Below are positions 10,849 to 19,531 of a stretch of 64,000 bases of DNA, in pieces. The translations under genes and the position numbers were made by a program. Source of the stretch: Caulobacteraceae bacterium (GTDB lineage Bacteria; Pseudomonadota; Alphaproteobacteria; Caulobacterales; Caulobacteraceae); NCBI GenBank assembly GCA_947475415.1, contig CANJLH010000008.1, forward strand, positions 62,001 to 126,000. Reading direction: 5' to 3'. The notes beneath the pieces are model-generated. The model ran no database searches, had not been told where the DNA came from, and saw only the letters and a list, made by a program, of their open reading frames with translations. Numbering within the stretch: the stretch's first letter is position 1; each line of letters opens with the position of its first letter.

Positions 10849-11345
10849 TTCGGAAAGATCCTGTGGCGGACCCGATCGCCCGGCAGAATACCCAACTGGG
10901 CGGCGCGGCCGCCTGCAATTTCAAGCACGCCGCGGATTGGCCCGCCGGAGGGCCGTGGGGTATCGGTCTGGGGCTGAGCGTTGCGAACGATCGAATAGAC
11001 GCGGCCGTTGGCGGCGATGAACACCATGTCCAACGGTATCAGCGTGTTTCGCATCCAGAAGGCCACGTCTGTGGGCGCGCCAAAATCAAACAGCATGCCT
11101 CGGTCAGGCGCGACACTGGTTCGGCACATCATGCCGATCTCGCGGCGCTTCGGCGTATCGGCAAGTTCGACCGCGAAGCGCGCCACGCCACTGGATGTCG
11201 CGATCTCCAGGGGCTCCAGGCGCAGGGCCGCCTGAGGCGTGCAGGCCTGCGGCCGGGCGGTCGCGCAACCCGGACCCAACACCAAGATGGCGGCGCCTGC
11301 GGCGAAGGCCACCAGGCCTCGTCGGGTTACACTTGCTGAAAGCAC
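10845..11345 (-). CDS. DUF192 family exported protein
   Basis: About 166 residues with an N-terminal export signal (RRGLVAFAAGAAILVLGPGC, possibly with a twin-arginine or lipoprotein character, although the residues before Cys are not a standard lipobox). The mature part is a DUF192 domain: FAVELADTPKRREIGMMCR, APDRGMLFDFG, VAFWMRNTLIPLDMVFI and GVLEIAGGRAAQLGILPGD. GTG at 11345, seven bases after a GGAG, is the preferred start; TTG at 11348 is possible. The family's biochemical function is not established. Coupled to the thioesterase gene downstream and 33 bases below the cold-shock gene. Confidence 0.85.
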   Translation of the reverse strand: MLSASVTRRGLVAFAAGAAILVLGPGCATARPQACTPQAALRLEPLEIATSSGVARFAVELADTPKRREIGMMCRTSVAPDRGMLFDFGAPTDVAFWMRNTLIPLDMVFIAANGRVYSIVRNAQPQTDTPRPSGGPIRGVLEIAGGRAAQLGILPGDRVRHRIFPK

Positions 11346-11381
11346 CAAATTACTCCGGGACGTTGGGTCAGAGTTGAGACC

Positions 11382-12026
11382 CTACGCCTGCCCGATTGCG
11401 CCGACTTCCGCAACGACCAGCCCCTTGGGCCCCTCGGCGAAGCGGACCATCACATCGTCACCCGGCTGCAAATCCTCGATCCCGCTGCGCCGCAGGGTCT
11501 CGATATGGATGAAGATGTCGCCCGGCTCACCATCGCGGACCACGAAGCCGTAACCCTTGGAGCGGTTGAACCATTTCACCTTCACCCGTTCCAGCGGTCC
11601 TCTGGCGGCGGCCTGCGGTCGGCGCTGAGGCCGGTTGTTGGCGTATCCGCCCCCATGTCCGCCCCCTTGCCCGCGATCGAAGCCCTCACGCCGGAATCCG
11701 TCGCGCCCATTGCCATCGCCCTCGGGGCGCCGGCGTTCCGTCGGTGGCGGCGCAGCGCTCTCATCAAGCTCCACCACCTCCGACACCTGCCAGCCCTTCG
11801 GCCTGCGAATGACGTCGCAAACGATCACCGACCCCTCAATCGCGCTTTCGCGGCCTGAGTTACGTAGTGACGTCACATGCAACAGCACGTCCTTCAGGTC
11901 GGTCTTGCCGGGATCATCGGGAACGATGAACCCATACCCCTTACCCGTGTCGAACCACTTGATGCGCCCGCTGATCCGCACGGACTCAATGTGCGGATCG
12001 CCCCCTTCCAGTTCATAACCAGACAT
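11382..12026 (-). CDS. Double cold-shock-domain protein (CspD-like)
   Basis: A 214-residue protein with two cold-shock domains (about residues 15-85 and 145-212), each with the RNP1-like nucleic-acid motif: [16 protein letters not shown] and [16 protein letters not shown]. They are joined by a low-complexity linker rich in Arg, Gly and Pro. Twin-domain CSPs are typical of Caulobacter and relatives, where they bind single-stranded nucleic acid as chaperones. Start ATG 12026 begins [10 protein letters not shown]. The upstream gap (12027-12190) contains a short perfect inverted repeat, ACTGT-A-ACAGT at 12070-12080, which may be regulatory. Confidence 0.93.
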   Translation of the reverse strand: MSGYELEGGDPHIESVRISGRIKWFDTGKGYGFIVPDDPGKTDLKDVLLHVTSLRNSGRESAIEGSVIVCDVIRRPKGWQVSEVVELDESAAPPPTERRRPEGDGNGRDGFRREGFDRGQGGGHGGGYANNRPQRRPQAAARGPLERVKVKWFNRSKGYGFVVRDGEPGDIFIHIETLRRSGIEDLQPGDDVMVRFAEGPKGLVVAEVGAIGQA

Positions 12027-12190
12027 ATGCCCCTCGGCCCGGCCTCCCCGCCTGTACGATTTTAGGCCAACTGTAACAGTGTTCGCACCTCCGCCCGCCG
12101 TCAATGCGCAAATGTGACATGTGCTGGCTCGGAACTGAAAATTACGCCTGTGCGGTGGCTTCAGCCATCGCCACTCACGCTAACCGCCAA

Positions 12191-13786
12191 CTAGCCACTC
12201 GGGTTCGCCTCCAGCGCGGCTTTCTCGGGGCACTCAAACAGCCGATCTCCGATTCGCCGGTAGATCGTGACTTCATAGCGGCCCGACTTGAGGCCAGGCG
12301 CTCCCAGGTCAGCGGCAAAGCCGCTGTTGAGCGCGCCCCGGGCATGGAGCGCTTGCGACACGTCGGGGCGCTGCTGGTCGAAGCGGATAGATGCGACAAG
12401 GTCCGATCCAGCTCCACGCAGCCGGACATAGCCATCACGCCCGCGGGCGGCCTGGGGATCGTGCAGCCACCCGGCGACCTGCACGCTCGCGCCGGGTTCG
12501 AACCGAGCCGCCGCCTGATCGGCGTGGCAGCTTTGCGCGGTCTGCGCCAGGTTCATCTGGCCAAGCAAACGCGGACTGGCGGCTGTGAACAGCTGAATAG
12601 TCGGATACATGCCCGGCGCTGCCGCCAGGAGCAAATCAATCCGCCGCGACGTCGCCAGGGTCGGAGCAGGCCCCTCGCGCAAAGCCAGGGGCAATCCATG
12701 TTCGATTGTCTCGAGAATCACCAAATCAGGTTTGAATTGGTCAATTAGATCCTGCCGCCAGAACCCCTCCTCGTTATGAGCGAGCACGATGCGGCTGAAA
12801 TGCGGATAGAGGAGAGGCAGCAGTTCCTGGCTGAAGGAATCCCGCGTCATCAGCAGAACCGGCTCGCTTTTGGCGCCTGTATCGACGATGACAGTCCCGT
12901 GCAGATCGCGTCGTTCGGTCAAGAAGGTGAGTTTGACGGCGGCCTCAGCCTTGGGGTTCACAATGTGCGGGTATGACACCTTCACGAGGTCACCGACCCC
13001 AAGCATGCCGGCAAGGTCGCGAGGACCACTTCCCTGTCCGGCCTCGACGACCTGAAAGTATGACAATGGTTCCGGCCCCTCGCCGACGCCCATCGCGCGG
13101 AGCTTTTCCATGATCGCCCGGTAACCGGCATAGGCGCCATAGCCCGTCCAATGGGTGTCATTGCGGCCATATGTCTCAACGTCGCGCGCCGTCATCTTGG
13201 CGATCGCGGGCTGCAGATAGAGAACATCGCCGACGGCCGATGCCTGCGCCAACGGTGGAAACCGAACTGTTGCGCGTGCAGGTCCTGGCCGACCGAACCA
13301 TCTGGGAGCGAATGCCGAGTAGATAATCTCCTTTGTCGGCGCGATGACGACAAGGTAGCGGGCGCCTTTGCCACCTAGGGCCTGAGTGCGCCCTGCCAAT
13401 ACCTCCAGCCAGAGCTTTGCATCATCGCCACTCATTGTCGGATCGCCCCGGGCCGCGCCAAGGTGAGATCCATCGTCGAAGAACAGATAGCCCTGCCGTC
13501 CCACGATCACCCGCGAAGATCCGCTGACACCAAACACCAGACGCAGGCGGTTGAGGCCCGCGAGCAGATACGGTCGCGGCGGGAACCGGTCGGCGATGAA
13601 CTCGTCCACCTTGCCGCGGTAACCCACCAGTTCGCGAAGCGTCGTCGGAAAGGCAGGCCGCGCGGCGAGGTCCCGGTTCTCTTGCAATTGCGGCGGCGTG
13701 AACCAATGCGGCGCAAGATGCGCCGCCGTAACAAGGACTACGACAAGGCCCAGAAGGATGCGCCAATGATTGCGGGTCGCGATCAT
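12191..13786 (-). CDS. AlgX/AlgJ-like SGNH O-acetyltransferase-family protein
   Basis: A 531-residue protein with one N-terminal membrane segment (WRILLGLVVVLVTAAH) followed by an extracytoplasmic AlgX/AlgJ-type SGNH-like domain. Signatures: GRQGYLFFDDG, then NDTHWTGYGAYAGY (Asp-x-His-Trp) and MTRDSFSQELLPLL (Ser nucleophile block). Such proteins transfer acetyl groups passed across the membrane by an MBOAT partner onto exopolysaccharides. About 100 residues beyond the catalytic domain look beta-rich and may be a carbohydrate-binding-like extension. It starts 4 bases after the stop of the MBOAT gene, so they form an operon. Which polysaccharide is modified is unknown; no alginate genes are visible. 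Confidence 0.85.
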   Translation of the reverse strand: MIATRNHWRILLGLVVVLVTAAHLAPHWFTPPQLQENRDLAARPAFPTTLRELVGYRGKVDEFIADRFPPRPYLLAGLNRLRLVFGVSGSSRVIVGRQGYLFFDDGSHLGAARGDPTMSGDDAKLWLEVLAGRTQALGGKGARYLVVIAPTKEIIYSAFAPRWFGRPGPARATVRFPPLAQASAVGDVLYLQPAIAKMTARDVETYGRNDTHWTGYGAYAGYRAIMEKLRAMGVGEGPEPLSYFQVVEAGQGSGPRDLAGMLGVGDLVKVSYPHIVNPKAEAAVKLTFLTERRDLHGTVIVDTGAKSEPVLLMTRDSFSQELLPLLYPHFSRIVLAHNEEGFWRQDLIDQFKPDLVILETIEHGLPLALREGPAPTLATSRRIDLLLAAAPGMYPTIQLFTAASPRLLGQMNLAQTAQSCHADQAAARFEPGASVQVAGWLHDPQAARGRDGYVRLRGAGSDLVASIRFDQQRPDVSQALHARGALNSGFAADLGAPGLKSGRYEVTIYRRIGDRLFECPEKAALEANPSG

Positions 13787-13790
13787 GAGC

Positions 13791-15230
13791 CTAGAACCGG
13801 AAATAGAGGAATGGATTGAGCGTCGAGCCCGCGAGATAGGCGACACTCAGGACCAGCCCCGCCACCATCAACGGAATCGGCAAGACGTGAACACTTCGCG
13901 TATCCAGTCTATCCGGAACTGCGGCGACGTTCTCTTCCGCGCATTGCGTCCTCAGGCGCGTCAGCAACCACGGCAGGACCGGAACCGCCAGCACCGAGCC
14001 CGCGATAAGCGCCGCGACAGCCTGAGAATCCAGCAGGATCGCCAGCGCGACGTCCGGCGATGAGGGTGCGAGGCCGAACAGGCTTCCGAGAAAGTCCATG
14101 GCCTGCGTCAGATTTTCCGCCCTGAAGAACACCCAGCCAACCATGACCACAAGCAGCAAGTACGCATGGCGAAGCGCGCGCGGCGCGCTCGCGACTATGC
14201 GGCTAAACCCAAACCGCTCAAGCATGAGGAAGAAGCCGTGATAGAGGCCCCAGACGATGAACTGCCAGGCTGCCCCATGCCACAGACCAGTCAGAAAGAA
14301 GACTGTCAGGAGGTTTCGAATTGTCCTGGCCTGGCCATGCCGATTTCCGCCCAACGGAATGTAGACGTAATCGCGGAACCAGGACGATAGGCTCATGTGC
14401 CAGCGCCGCCAGAACTCGGTGACCGACTGCGAAACGTAGGGGTAGTCGAAATTCTTCGGGAAGGTGAAGCCCAGCATGAAGGCCAGGCCGATGGCCATGT
14501 TGGAATAGCCGCAGAAATCGAAATAGATTTGCAATGTGTAAGCCCAAGCGCCGAGCCATGCGGCCGCCATGCCTAGGTCGCCGGGGTTAAGGGCGAAGGC
14601 GTGGTCAGCGAGGGGGGCCACCAGGTTCGCCACAAGGACCTTTTGGCAAAGGCCTACGATGAAATACTGGACGCCCAGACCTGTGCGGCCGCTTCGGCGC
14701 CGGTCGCCCTGCATTTCCTCCCTAATGTCTGCATAGCGCACGATTGGCCCGGCGATCAGGTGTGGGAACATCAGGATATAGGTGGCGAACCGCGCGACAT
14801 TCCGTTCCAACGGCACGGTGCGGCGGCGCACGTCGACAAGGTAGCTGATGAGTTGGAATGTGAAGAAGGATATGCCCAGCGGGAGGGTCGTCGTGACGAT
14901 CGGCAACGGATCGCCGGGCAGGATCGCATTCAGCGACCCTGCCAAAAATCCCGCGTATTTGAAGAACCCCAGCACCGCGAGATCAAGGGCCGTGAAGCCA
15001 ACCAGAATGCGGGTGCGGGCTTGTTCATTCTCCGATGCCGATATCCACTGCGATCCGGCATAATTCAAGCCGATGAGGGTCAGCAGTAGCGCGAGGTAGG
15101 CTCCCTCCCCCCAAGCATAGAACATGGCGCTGCCGACCAGCAGCGCCCCTGTCCGCCATCCGCTGACGTAGTAGCCCAACAGGAAAATCGGCAGGAAGTA
15201 GAAGATGAAAATGATCGAACTGAAGACCAT
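13791..15230 (-). CDS. MBOAT family O-acyltransferase (AlgI-like)
   Basis: A 479-residue polytopic membrane protein. Diagnostic MBOAT/AlgI features are present: FPHLIAGPIVRY, FNYFSNMAIG-like CGYSNMAIGLAFMLGF, TEFWRRWHMSLSSWFRDYVY-IPLGG and the catalytic-His region LTGLWHGAAWQFIVWG. AlgI-type MBOATs move acyl groups from cytoplasmic donors across the membrane to a periplasmic AlgJ/AlgX-type transferase, which is encoded immediately downstream. The start MVFSSIIFIFYF at 15230 begins right at the first membrane segment; an upstream frame extension (to 15263) is Arg-rich and unlikely. Confidence 0.93.
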   Translation of the reverse strand: MVFSSIIFIFYFLPIFLLGYYVSGWRTGALLVGSAMFYAWGEGAYLALLLTLIGLNYAGSQWISASENEQARTRILVGFTALDLAVLGFFKYAGFLAGSLNAILPGDPLPIVTTTLPLGISFFTFQLISYLVDVRRRTVPLERNVARFATYILMFPHLIAGPIVRYADIREEMQGDRRRSGRTGLGVQYFIVGLCQKVLVANLVAPLADHAFALNPGDLGMAAAWLGAWAYTLQIYFDFCGYSNMAIGLAFMLGFTFPKNFDYPYVSQSVTEFWRRWHMSLSSWFRDYVYIPLGGNRHGQARTIRNLLTVFFLTGLWHGAAWQFIVWGLYHGFFLMLERFGFSRIVASAPRALRHAYLLLVVMVGWVFFRAENLTQAMDFLGSLFGLAPSSPDVALAILLDSQAVAALIAGSVLAVPVLPWLLTRLRTQCAEENVAAVPDRLDTRSVHVLPIPLMVAGLVLSVAYLAGSTLNPFLYFRF

Positions 15231-15357
15231 CTGTACGCCGCGTCCCCGTCCGCGCCAACTCAACGGCCGCCAAAATCTTGGACCCCGCCTCTGCAGCCCG
15301 TAGAGCGCAGCCCCGCAGAGGCGTCAATGTTCAGCCAGCATGTGAGAGGATTTCGCT

Positions 15358-15432
15358 TGGCAGTCCCTAGGGGAGTCGAACCCCTCTCTCCAGGTTGAAA
15401 ACCTGGCGTCCTAACCGATAGACGAAGGGACC
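15358..15432 (-). tRNA. tRNA-Glu (anticodon UUC)
   Basis: Minus-strand cloverleaf: acceptor GGTCCCT (from 15432) pairs with AGGGACT, discriminator G, encoded CCA (15360-15358). The anticodon loop TTTTCAA gives UUC. T-arm has GGTTCGACTCC. Confidence 0.97.
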
Positions 15433-15481
15433 GCAGCGCGAGGGCGGCTCTATATCCGCCTTCACCGAGGCGTGCAACGGC

Positions 15482-16726
15482 TTAGGGCGGCGGATCGCGC
15501 CCCAGGGACATGATCAGCCTGGTGAGCAGATAGAGCCTCGGCGTCAGGGTCGAGAGCTCGAGATATTCGCCGGCCGTGTGCGCGCCGCCGCCCACGGGAC
15601 CGAGTCCGTCGAGGGCGGGCGTTCCCGCCTCATGCGACAAGGCCGATTCCGATGCGCCGCCGTTGCCGCCGGTCTCAAGGTTTCGCTCGATGCCCGCGTA
15701 GATCGCCATAGCGCGCTGCGCCAGGGCCTGAGTCTCAGGATTATCGGGCAAGGGCGGAAACGAAGCGTCTCGAGTGACCGTTACGGTCGTATCGGGGATG
15801 GACGGCGCACGGGCGCGGGCGCGCAAGGCCGCCTCGACGCGTTCGAAGTCCGCCTTGTCGCGCACTCGGACATTGATCTGCGCCAGTCCGTCCTCGGGGA
15901 TGATGTTGTGCCGCACGCCTGCCTTTAGGACCGTGAGATTGACCGTCAGTCCGGGTCCGGAGGTCGGCATGGCCTCGATCGCGCCCAATTGGTGGATCAG
16001 CTCTACAGCCGCGTTGCGGCCCGCCTCCGGGGCCACGCCGGCATGTGAGGCCCGCCCCTTCACCGCCACGTTGAACGTGGCGCTGCCCTTGCGCCACACC
16101 GTCAGCCTGTCCGGCGGATCGCCGGGTTCGAGATTGAGTTCCACATCGTGGTCGCGGACCAGCCGGTCGATAAGTTTGCGGGTTCCCGGAGACCCGCGCT
16201 CCTCGCTGGTCTCAAGCAGCAGCGTGATCCGGCCAAAATCCCGGAACCTGAGGTTTTGCAGAATTTGCAAGGCCAGGACCGCCTCGACCACGCCGCCCTT
16301 CTCATCGATGACGCCAGGGCCATAGGCGCGGCCGCCTTCGACCCGGAATGGGCGGGCGGCGGCGGTTCCCGGCTCAAACACGGTGTCGATATGGCCGATC
16401 AGCAGGATGCGACTTCGGCCTGTTCCCTTGAGGGTCGCGACGAGGTTGTCGGGAAGCCCGGTCGCCTCGGCCGGGCTCATCTCGATCGTCATGCCCAGCG
16501 CCGTAAGCCTTGGCGATAGGACGGCCATCACAGCGTACGCGCCCTGGATGTCACCGGTGCCGGAATCGATATTGACGATAGATCGCAGCAGCTCGAGCTG
16601 GTCTGCCCGCAAGTCCTGCGCCCTTGACCAAACGCGGTCGTTCCGGCCGGCGGACTTTGGCCCGGCGACGGCCTGACCAGTCAGCAGCAGCGCCAACCAG
16701 ACGCCAATGGCGACCCTTGCGCTCAT
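15482..16726 (-). CDS. M20 family metallopeptidase, exported (carboxypeptidase G2-like)
   Basis: The 414-residue product has a Sec signal peptide (VAIGVWLALLLTGQAVAG). The two-zinc M20 site is visible in order: LLIGHIDTVF (His, Asp), GPGVIDEKGGV (bridging Asp), LLETSEERGSPG (Glu base and ligand Glu), LNLEPGDP and a C-terminal GGAHTAGEYLE (His). A dimerisation domain lies in the middle. Carboxypeptidase G2-like enzymes remove C-terminal glutamate from peptides or folates; the true substrate is unknown. Its ATG overlaps the recJ stop by 4 bases, so it is translationally coupled downstream of recJ, a pairing with no obvious functional logic. Confidence 0.88.
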   Translation of the reverse strand: MSARVAIGVWLALLLTGQAVAGPKSAGRNDRVWSRAQDLRADQLELLRSIVNIDSGTGDIQGAYAVMAVLSPRLTALGMTIEMSPAEATGLPDNLVATLKGTGRSRILLIGHIDTVFEPGTAAARPFRVEGGRAYGPGVIDEKGGVVEAVLALQILQNLRFRDFGRITLLLETSEERGSPGTRKLIDRLVRDHDVELNLEPGDPPDRLTVWRKGSATFNVAVKGRASHAGVAPEAGRNAAVELIHQLGAIEAMPTSGPGLTVNLTVLKAGVRHNIIPEDGLAQINVRVRDKADFERVEAALRARARAPSIPDTTVTVTRDASFPPLPDNPETQALAQRAMAIYAGIERNLETGGNGGASESALSHEAGTPALDGLGPVGGGAHTAGEYLELSTLTPRLYLLTRLIMSLGRDPPP

Positions 16727-18522
16727 CCCTCGCGCCTCATGTCCGCCACGTCGTCGATCTCCAGTTCGACACTGTTGCGGCCCTGCCAGTCGTCAGGCCG
16801 AAGCCGGCCTGCAACATGCACTGTCCCGCCCTCAGCCATAAGCCTGCGCCCGGCTGCGGTGTCTTCAGCGCGCCAGGCCACCGCCTTGAGCTTTCCGCCT
16901 GAGCGATCGGTTAGCGTCACCCGCACATGGCCGCCCCGCAGCGCCATGGGCCGTTCCACACGCACGTCGGCCAGTGCGAACACAGGCTCCGCATTGCCCG
17001 GGCCAAACGGCGCCAGTTGCTGGAATTCGGCGTAGAGACCGCGATCGGCGCCGGCGGTGGTCAGCAAGGCGTCAATGTCCAAGGCGTCCTCGGCAGTGGC
17101 CGTCGCACTCTCGGCCGCTGTATGCTCGCAAAGAAATTCCCGTAGTTCCGGCAGCAGCTCCGGCCGGACCGAAAGGCCGGCGGCCATGGCGTGACCGCCA
17201 CCCGACAGCAACAAGCCTTCGTCGTAGGCCGCCTGAACCGCGCGACCAAGGTTCACACCGGGCTGCGAGCGGCCGGACCCCTTCCCAACATTGGCCGCGC
17301 GGTCAACGCCCACCACTATGACTGGCTTGCGATAGCGTTCCCTGAGCCGGCCGGCCACAATCCCGATCACGCCGGGATGCCAGTCGTCGGCGCTGACCAG
17401 GATCAGGGGAGCGTCGTCCTGGTTGCTGGCGTGGTCAATGAGGCGCACCGCCTCATCCTGCACGGCCTGTTCGACCTGTTTGCGCGAGGCGTTCAGCGCA
17501 TCCAACTCTGTGGCTAAGCTGTGGGCTTCCTGGGGATCATCTGTGGACAAAAGCCGCGCACCCAGGTCAGAGCGACCGATACGACCGCCGGCGTTGATCC
17601 TCGGGCCCAGGATGAAACCGGCGTGAAAGGTGGTGGCCGCGCCGCTGGCCTTGGCGATCTCCATCAGCGACTTCAGACCGGGGTTGGCCCAGGACGACAT
17701 CACTTTCAGGCCCTGGGCGGTCAGCGCGCGATTAAATCCGGTGAGCGCGGTCACGTCGCACACTGCGCCTAGCGCCGCCAGGTCGAGCCAGCGCCGAATG
17801 TCCGGCTCTGAGCGCTCTGCGAAGAGGCCGCGCCTGCGCGCTTCGCGGTTGAGGGCGGCCAGAAGCACGAAGGTCACGCCGGCCGCCGCCAGCATTCCCT
17901 GTCCGGAGTTGCAGCCCGGCCGATTGGGGTTGACTAGGGCCGCGCATGCCGGCGGATCGTCGCGCATCAGGTGGTGGTCAATCACCACCACTTCCAGGCC
18001 AATCTCGGCGGCGCAGGCTATGGCGTCATAAGCCGCCGCGCCGCAATCGACGGTGACCACCAGTTCAGCGCCCTCGTTACGCAGGCGCCGGAAGGCCGCC
18101 GGCGAAGGGCCATAACCCTCGGTCATCCGGTCCGGCACATAAATCGGCAGGTTCTTGCCCATGGCGCGAAACCAGCGGACCAGTTGGGCGGCGCTGGAAG
18201 CGCCGTCGACGTCGTAGTCGGCGAACACCACCATGGGCCGGTCGTCGGTCAACGCATTGATCAGAATGGCCGCGGCCCGGTCCATATCCAGGAAACTGGA
18301 CGGATCGGGGAAGGACGCCTTCATGGTCGGTCTCAGGTAGTCGGCGCCGGCATCTTCCGACACGTTCCGGCTGGCCAGCGCCCGGGCCAGCGGTTCCGAA
18401 AGCCCCAGGGCCATCTGGTGGCGACGAACAATGTCCGCGTCCGCCGCCCGCTCACGCCAGCGCCGCCCGCTGAGGGAGCGTGCGACGCCCAGGTAGCCTG
18501 CATGTGCGGAACCGTCGGGCAT
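16723..18522 (-). CDS. recJ: Single-stranded-DNA-specific exonuclease RecJ
   Basis: 5'-3' ssDNA exonuclease of recombination and repair. At 599 residues it has the usual length. DHH-phosphoesterase motifs in order: VFADYDVDGASSAAQL (motif I), VTVDCGAAAYDAI, VVVIDHHLMRDDPP (DHH, motif III) and the DHHA1 motif SGGGHAMAAGLSV; LGPRINAGGRIG is also typical. The C-terminal part is an OB-fold. Minus strand, between glpX (18-base gap) and the M20 peptidase gene, with which it overlaps. Confidence 0.97.
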   Translation of the reverse strand: MPDGSAHAGYLGVARSLSGRRWRERAADADIVRRHQMALGLSEPLARALASRNVSEDAGADYLRPTMKASFPDPSSFLDMDRAAAILINALTDDRPMVVFADYDVDGASSAAQLVRWFRAMGKNLPIYVPDRMTEGYGPSPAAFRRLRNEGAELVVTVDCGAAAYDAIACAAEIGLEVVVIDHHLMRDDPPACAALVNPNRPGCNSGQGMLAAAGVTFVLLAALNREARRRGLFAERSEPDIRRWLDLAALGAVCDVTALTGFNRALTAQGLKVMSSWANPGLKSLMEIAKASGAATTFHAGFILGPRINAGGRIGRSDLGARLLSTDDPQEAHSLATELDALNASRKQVEQAVQDEAVRLIDHASNQDDAPLILVSADDWHPGVIGIVAGRLRERYRKPVIVVGVDRAANVGKGSGRSQPGVNLGRAVQAAYDEGLLLSGGGHAMAAGLSVRPELLPELREFLCEHTAAESATATAEDALDIDALLTTAGADRGLYAEFQQLAPFGPGNAEPVFALADVRVERPMALRGGHVRVTLTDRSGGKLKAVAWRAEDTAAGRRLMAEGGTVHVAGRLRPDDWQGRNSVELEIDDVADMRREG

Positions 18523-18540
18523 CGCGCCGCGCCGCCGGCC

Positions 18541-19494
18541 CTAGACCGGACGCTTCATCCGCACTTCACGCACGGTGCGGGTGGCGGAGTTCATGACCAG
18601 AGTGTGGGTGTGGACGAAACCATCCGCCACGCGCACGCCGTCAAGCAGGGCGCCGCTGGTGACGCCGGTGGCGGCGAATATGGCGTCGGCGCGAACCATC
18701 TCGTGCAAATCGTATTTCTTGTCGAAGTCGGTGATGCCAACCCGGGCCGCGCGAGCCTTTTCGTCAGCGTTGCGGAACACCAAACGGCCCTGAAACTGGC
18801 CGCCCACACACTTCAACGCCGCGCAGGCCAGCACACCTTCCGGCGCCCCGCCCTGGCCGACATAAAGGTCGATGCCAGTTTCCGGATCCGCGGTATTCAT
18901 CACGCCCGCGACGTCGCCGTCCGTGATCAGGTGGATGCGCGCACCGACGGAACGCAGGCTGGCCATGATGTCGGCGTGGCGCGGCCGGTCGAGAACGCAG
19001 ACGGTGATTTCCGTCGGGTCGACCCCTTTCGCCTTGGCCATCGCCCTGACGTTGTCTGCCGGACTAGCGTCGAGGTCGATGATTCCCGGAGGATAGCCGG
19101 GACCGCATCCGATCTTGTCCATGTAGGTGTCTGGCGCATTCAGCAGGGTGCCCTTGGGCGCCCAGGCCATGACCGCCAGCGCATTGGCCATCGCCTTGGC
19201 GGTGAGGGTCGTGCCTTCGAGGGGGTCCAGGGCGATATCAATCTTGGGGCCCCGCCCCTTGCCGACCTTTTCGCCGATGTACAGCATCGGCGCCTCATCG
19301 CGCTCACCCTCGCCGATGACGATCTCGCCATCGATCTCAAGGTCATTCAGGGCGGTGCGCATGGCGTCGACGGCGGCCTGGTCGGCGGCCTTCTCGTCCC
19401 CGCGTCCCACCAGTTTCGAAGCGGCGATGGCGGCGATCTCGGTGACGCGGACAGCGTCGAGCACCAGGCCGCGATCAAGGTTTTCGGAACTCAT
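18541..19494 (-). CDS. glpX: Class II fructose-1,6-bisphosphatase
   Basis: Converts fructose-1,6-bisphosphate to fructose-6-phosphate in gluconeogenesis; in some autotrophs homologues also act on sedoheptulose-1,7-bisphosphate. The 317-residue length is standard. Metal- and substrate-binding motifs: IGEGERDEAPMLYIGE, IALDPLEGTTL and YVGQGGAPEGVLACAALKC. It sits between recJ and hom on the minus strand, with 37 bases to hom, likely in one transcript. Confidence 0.96.
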   Translation of the reverse strand: MSSENLDRGLVLDAVRVTEIAAIAASKLVGRGDEKAADQAAVDAMRTALNDLEIDGEIVIGEGERDEAPMLYIGEKVGKGRGPKIDIALDPLEGTTLTAKAMANALAVMAWAPKGTLLNAPDTYMDKIGCGPGYPPGIIDLDASPADNVRAMAKAKGVDPTEITVCVLDRPRHADIMASLRSVGARIHLITDGDVAGVMNTADPETGIDLYVGQGGAPEGVLACAALKCVGGQFQGRLVFRNADEKARAARVGITDFDKKYDLHEMVRADAIFAATGVTSGALLDGVRVADGFVHTHTLVMNSATRTVREVRMKRPV

Positions 19495-19531
19495 CTATTC
19501 GGTCTCCTTCGGGGGCATCATCCCCGGATTC

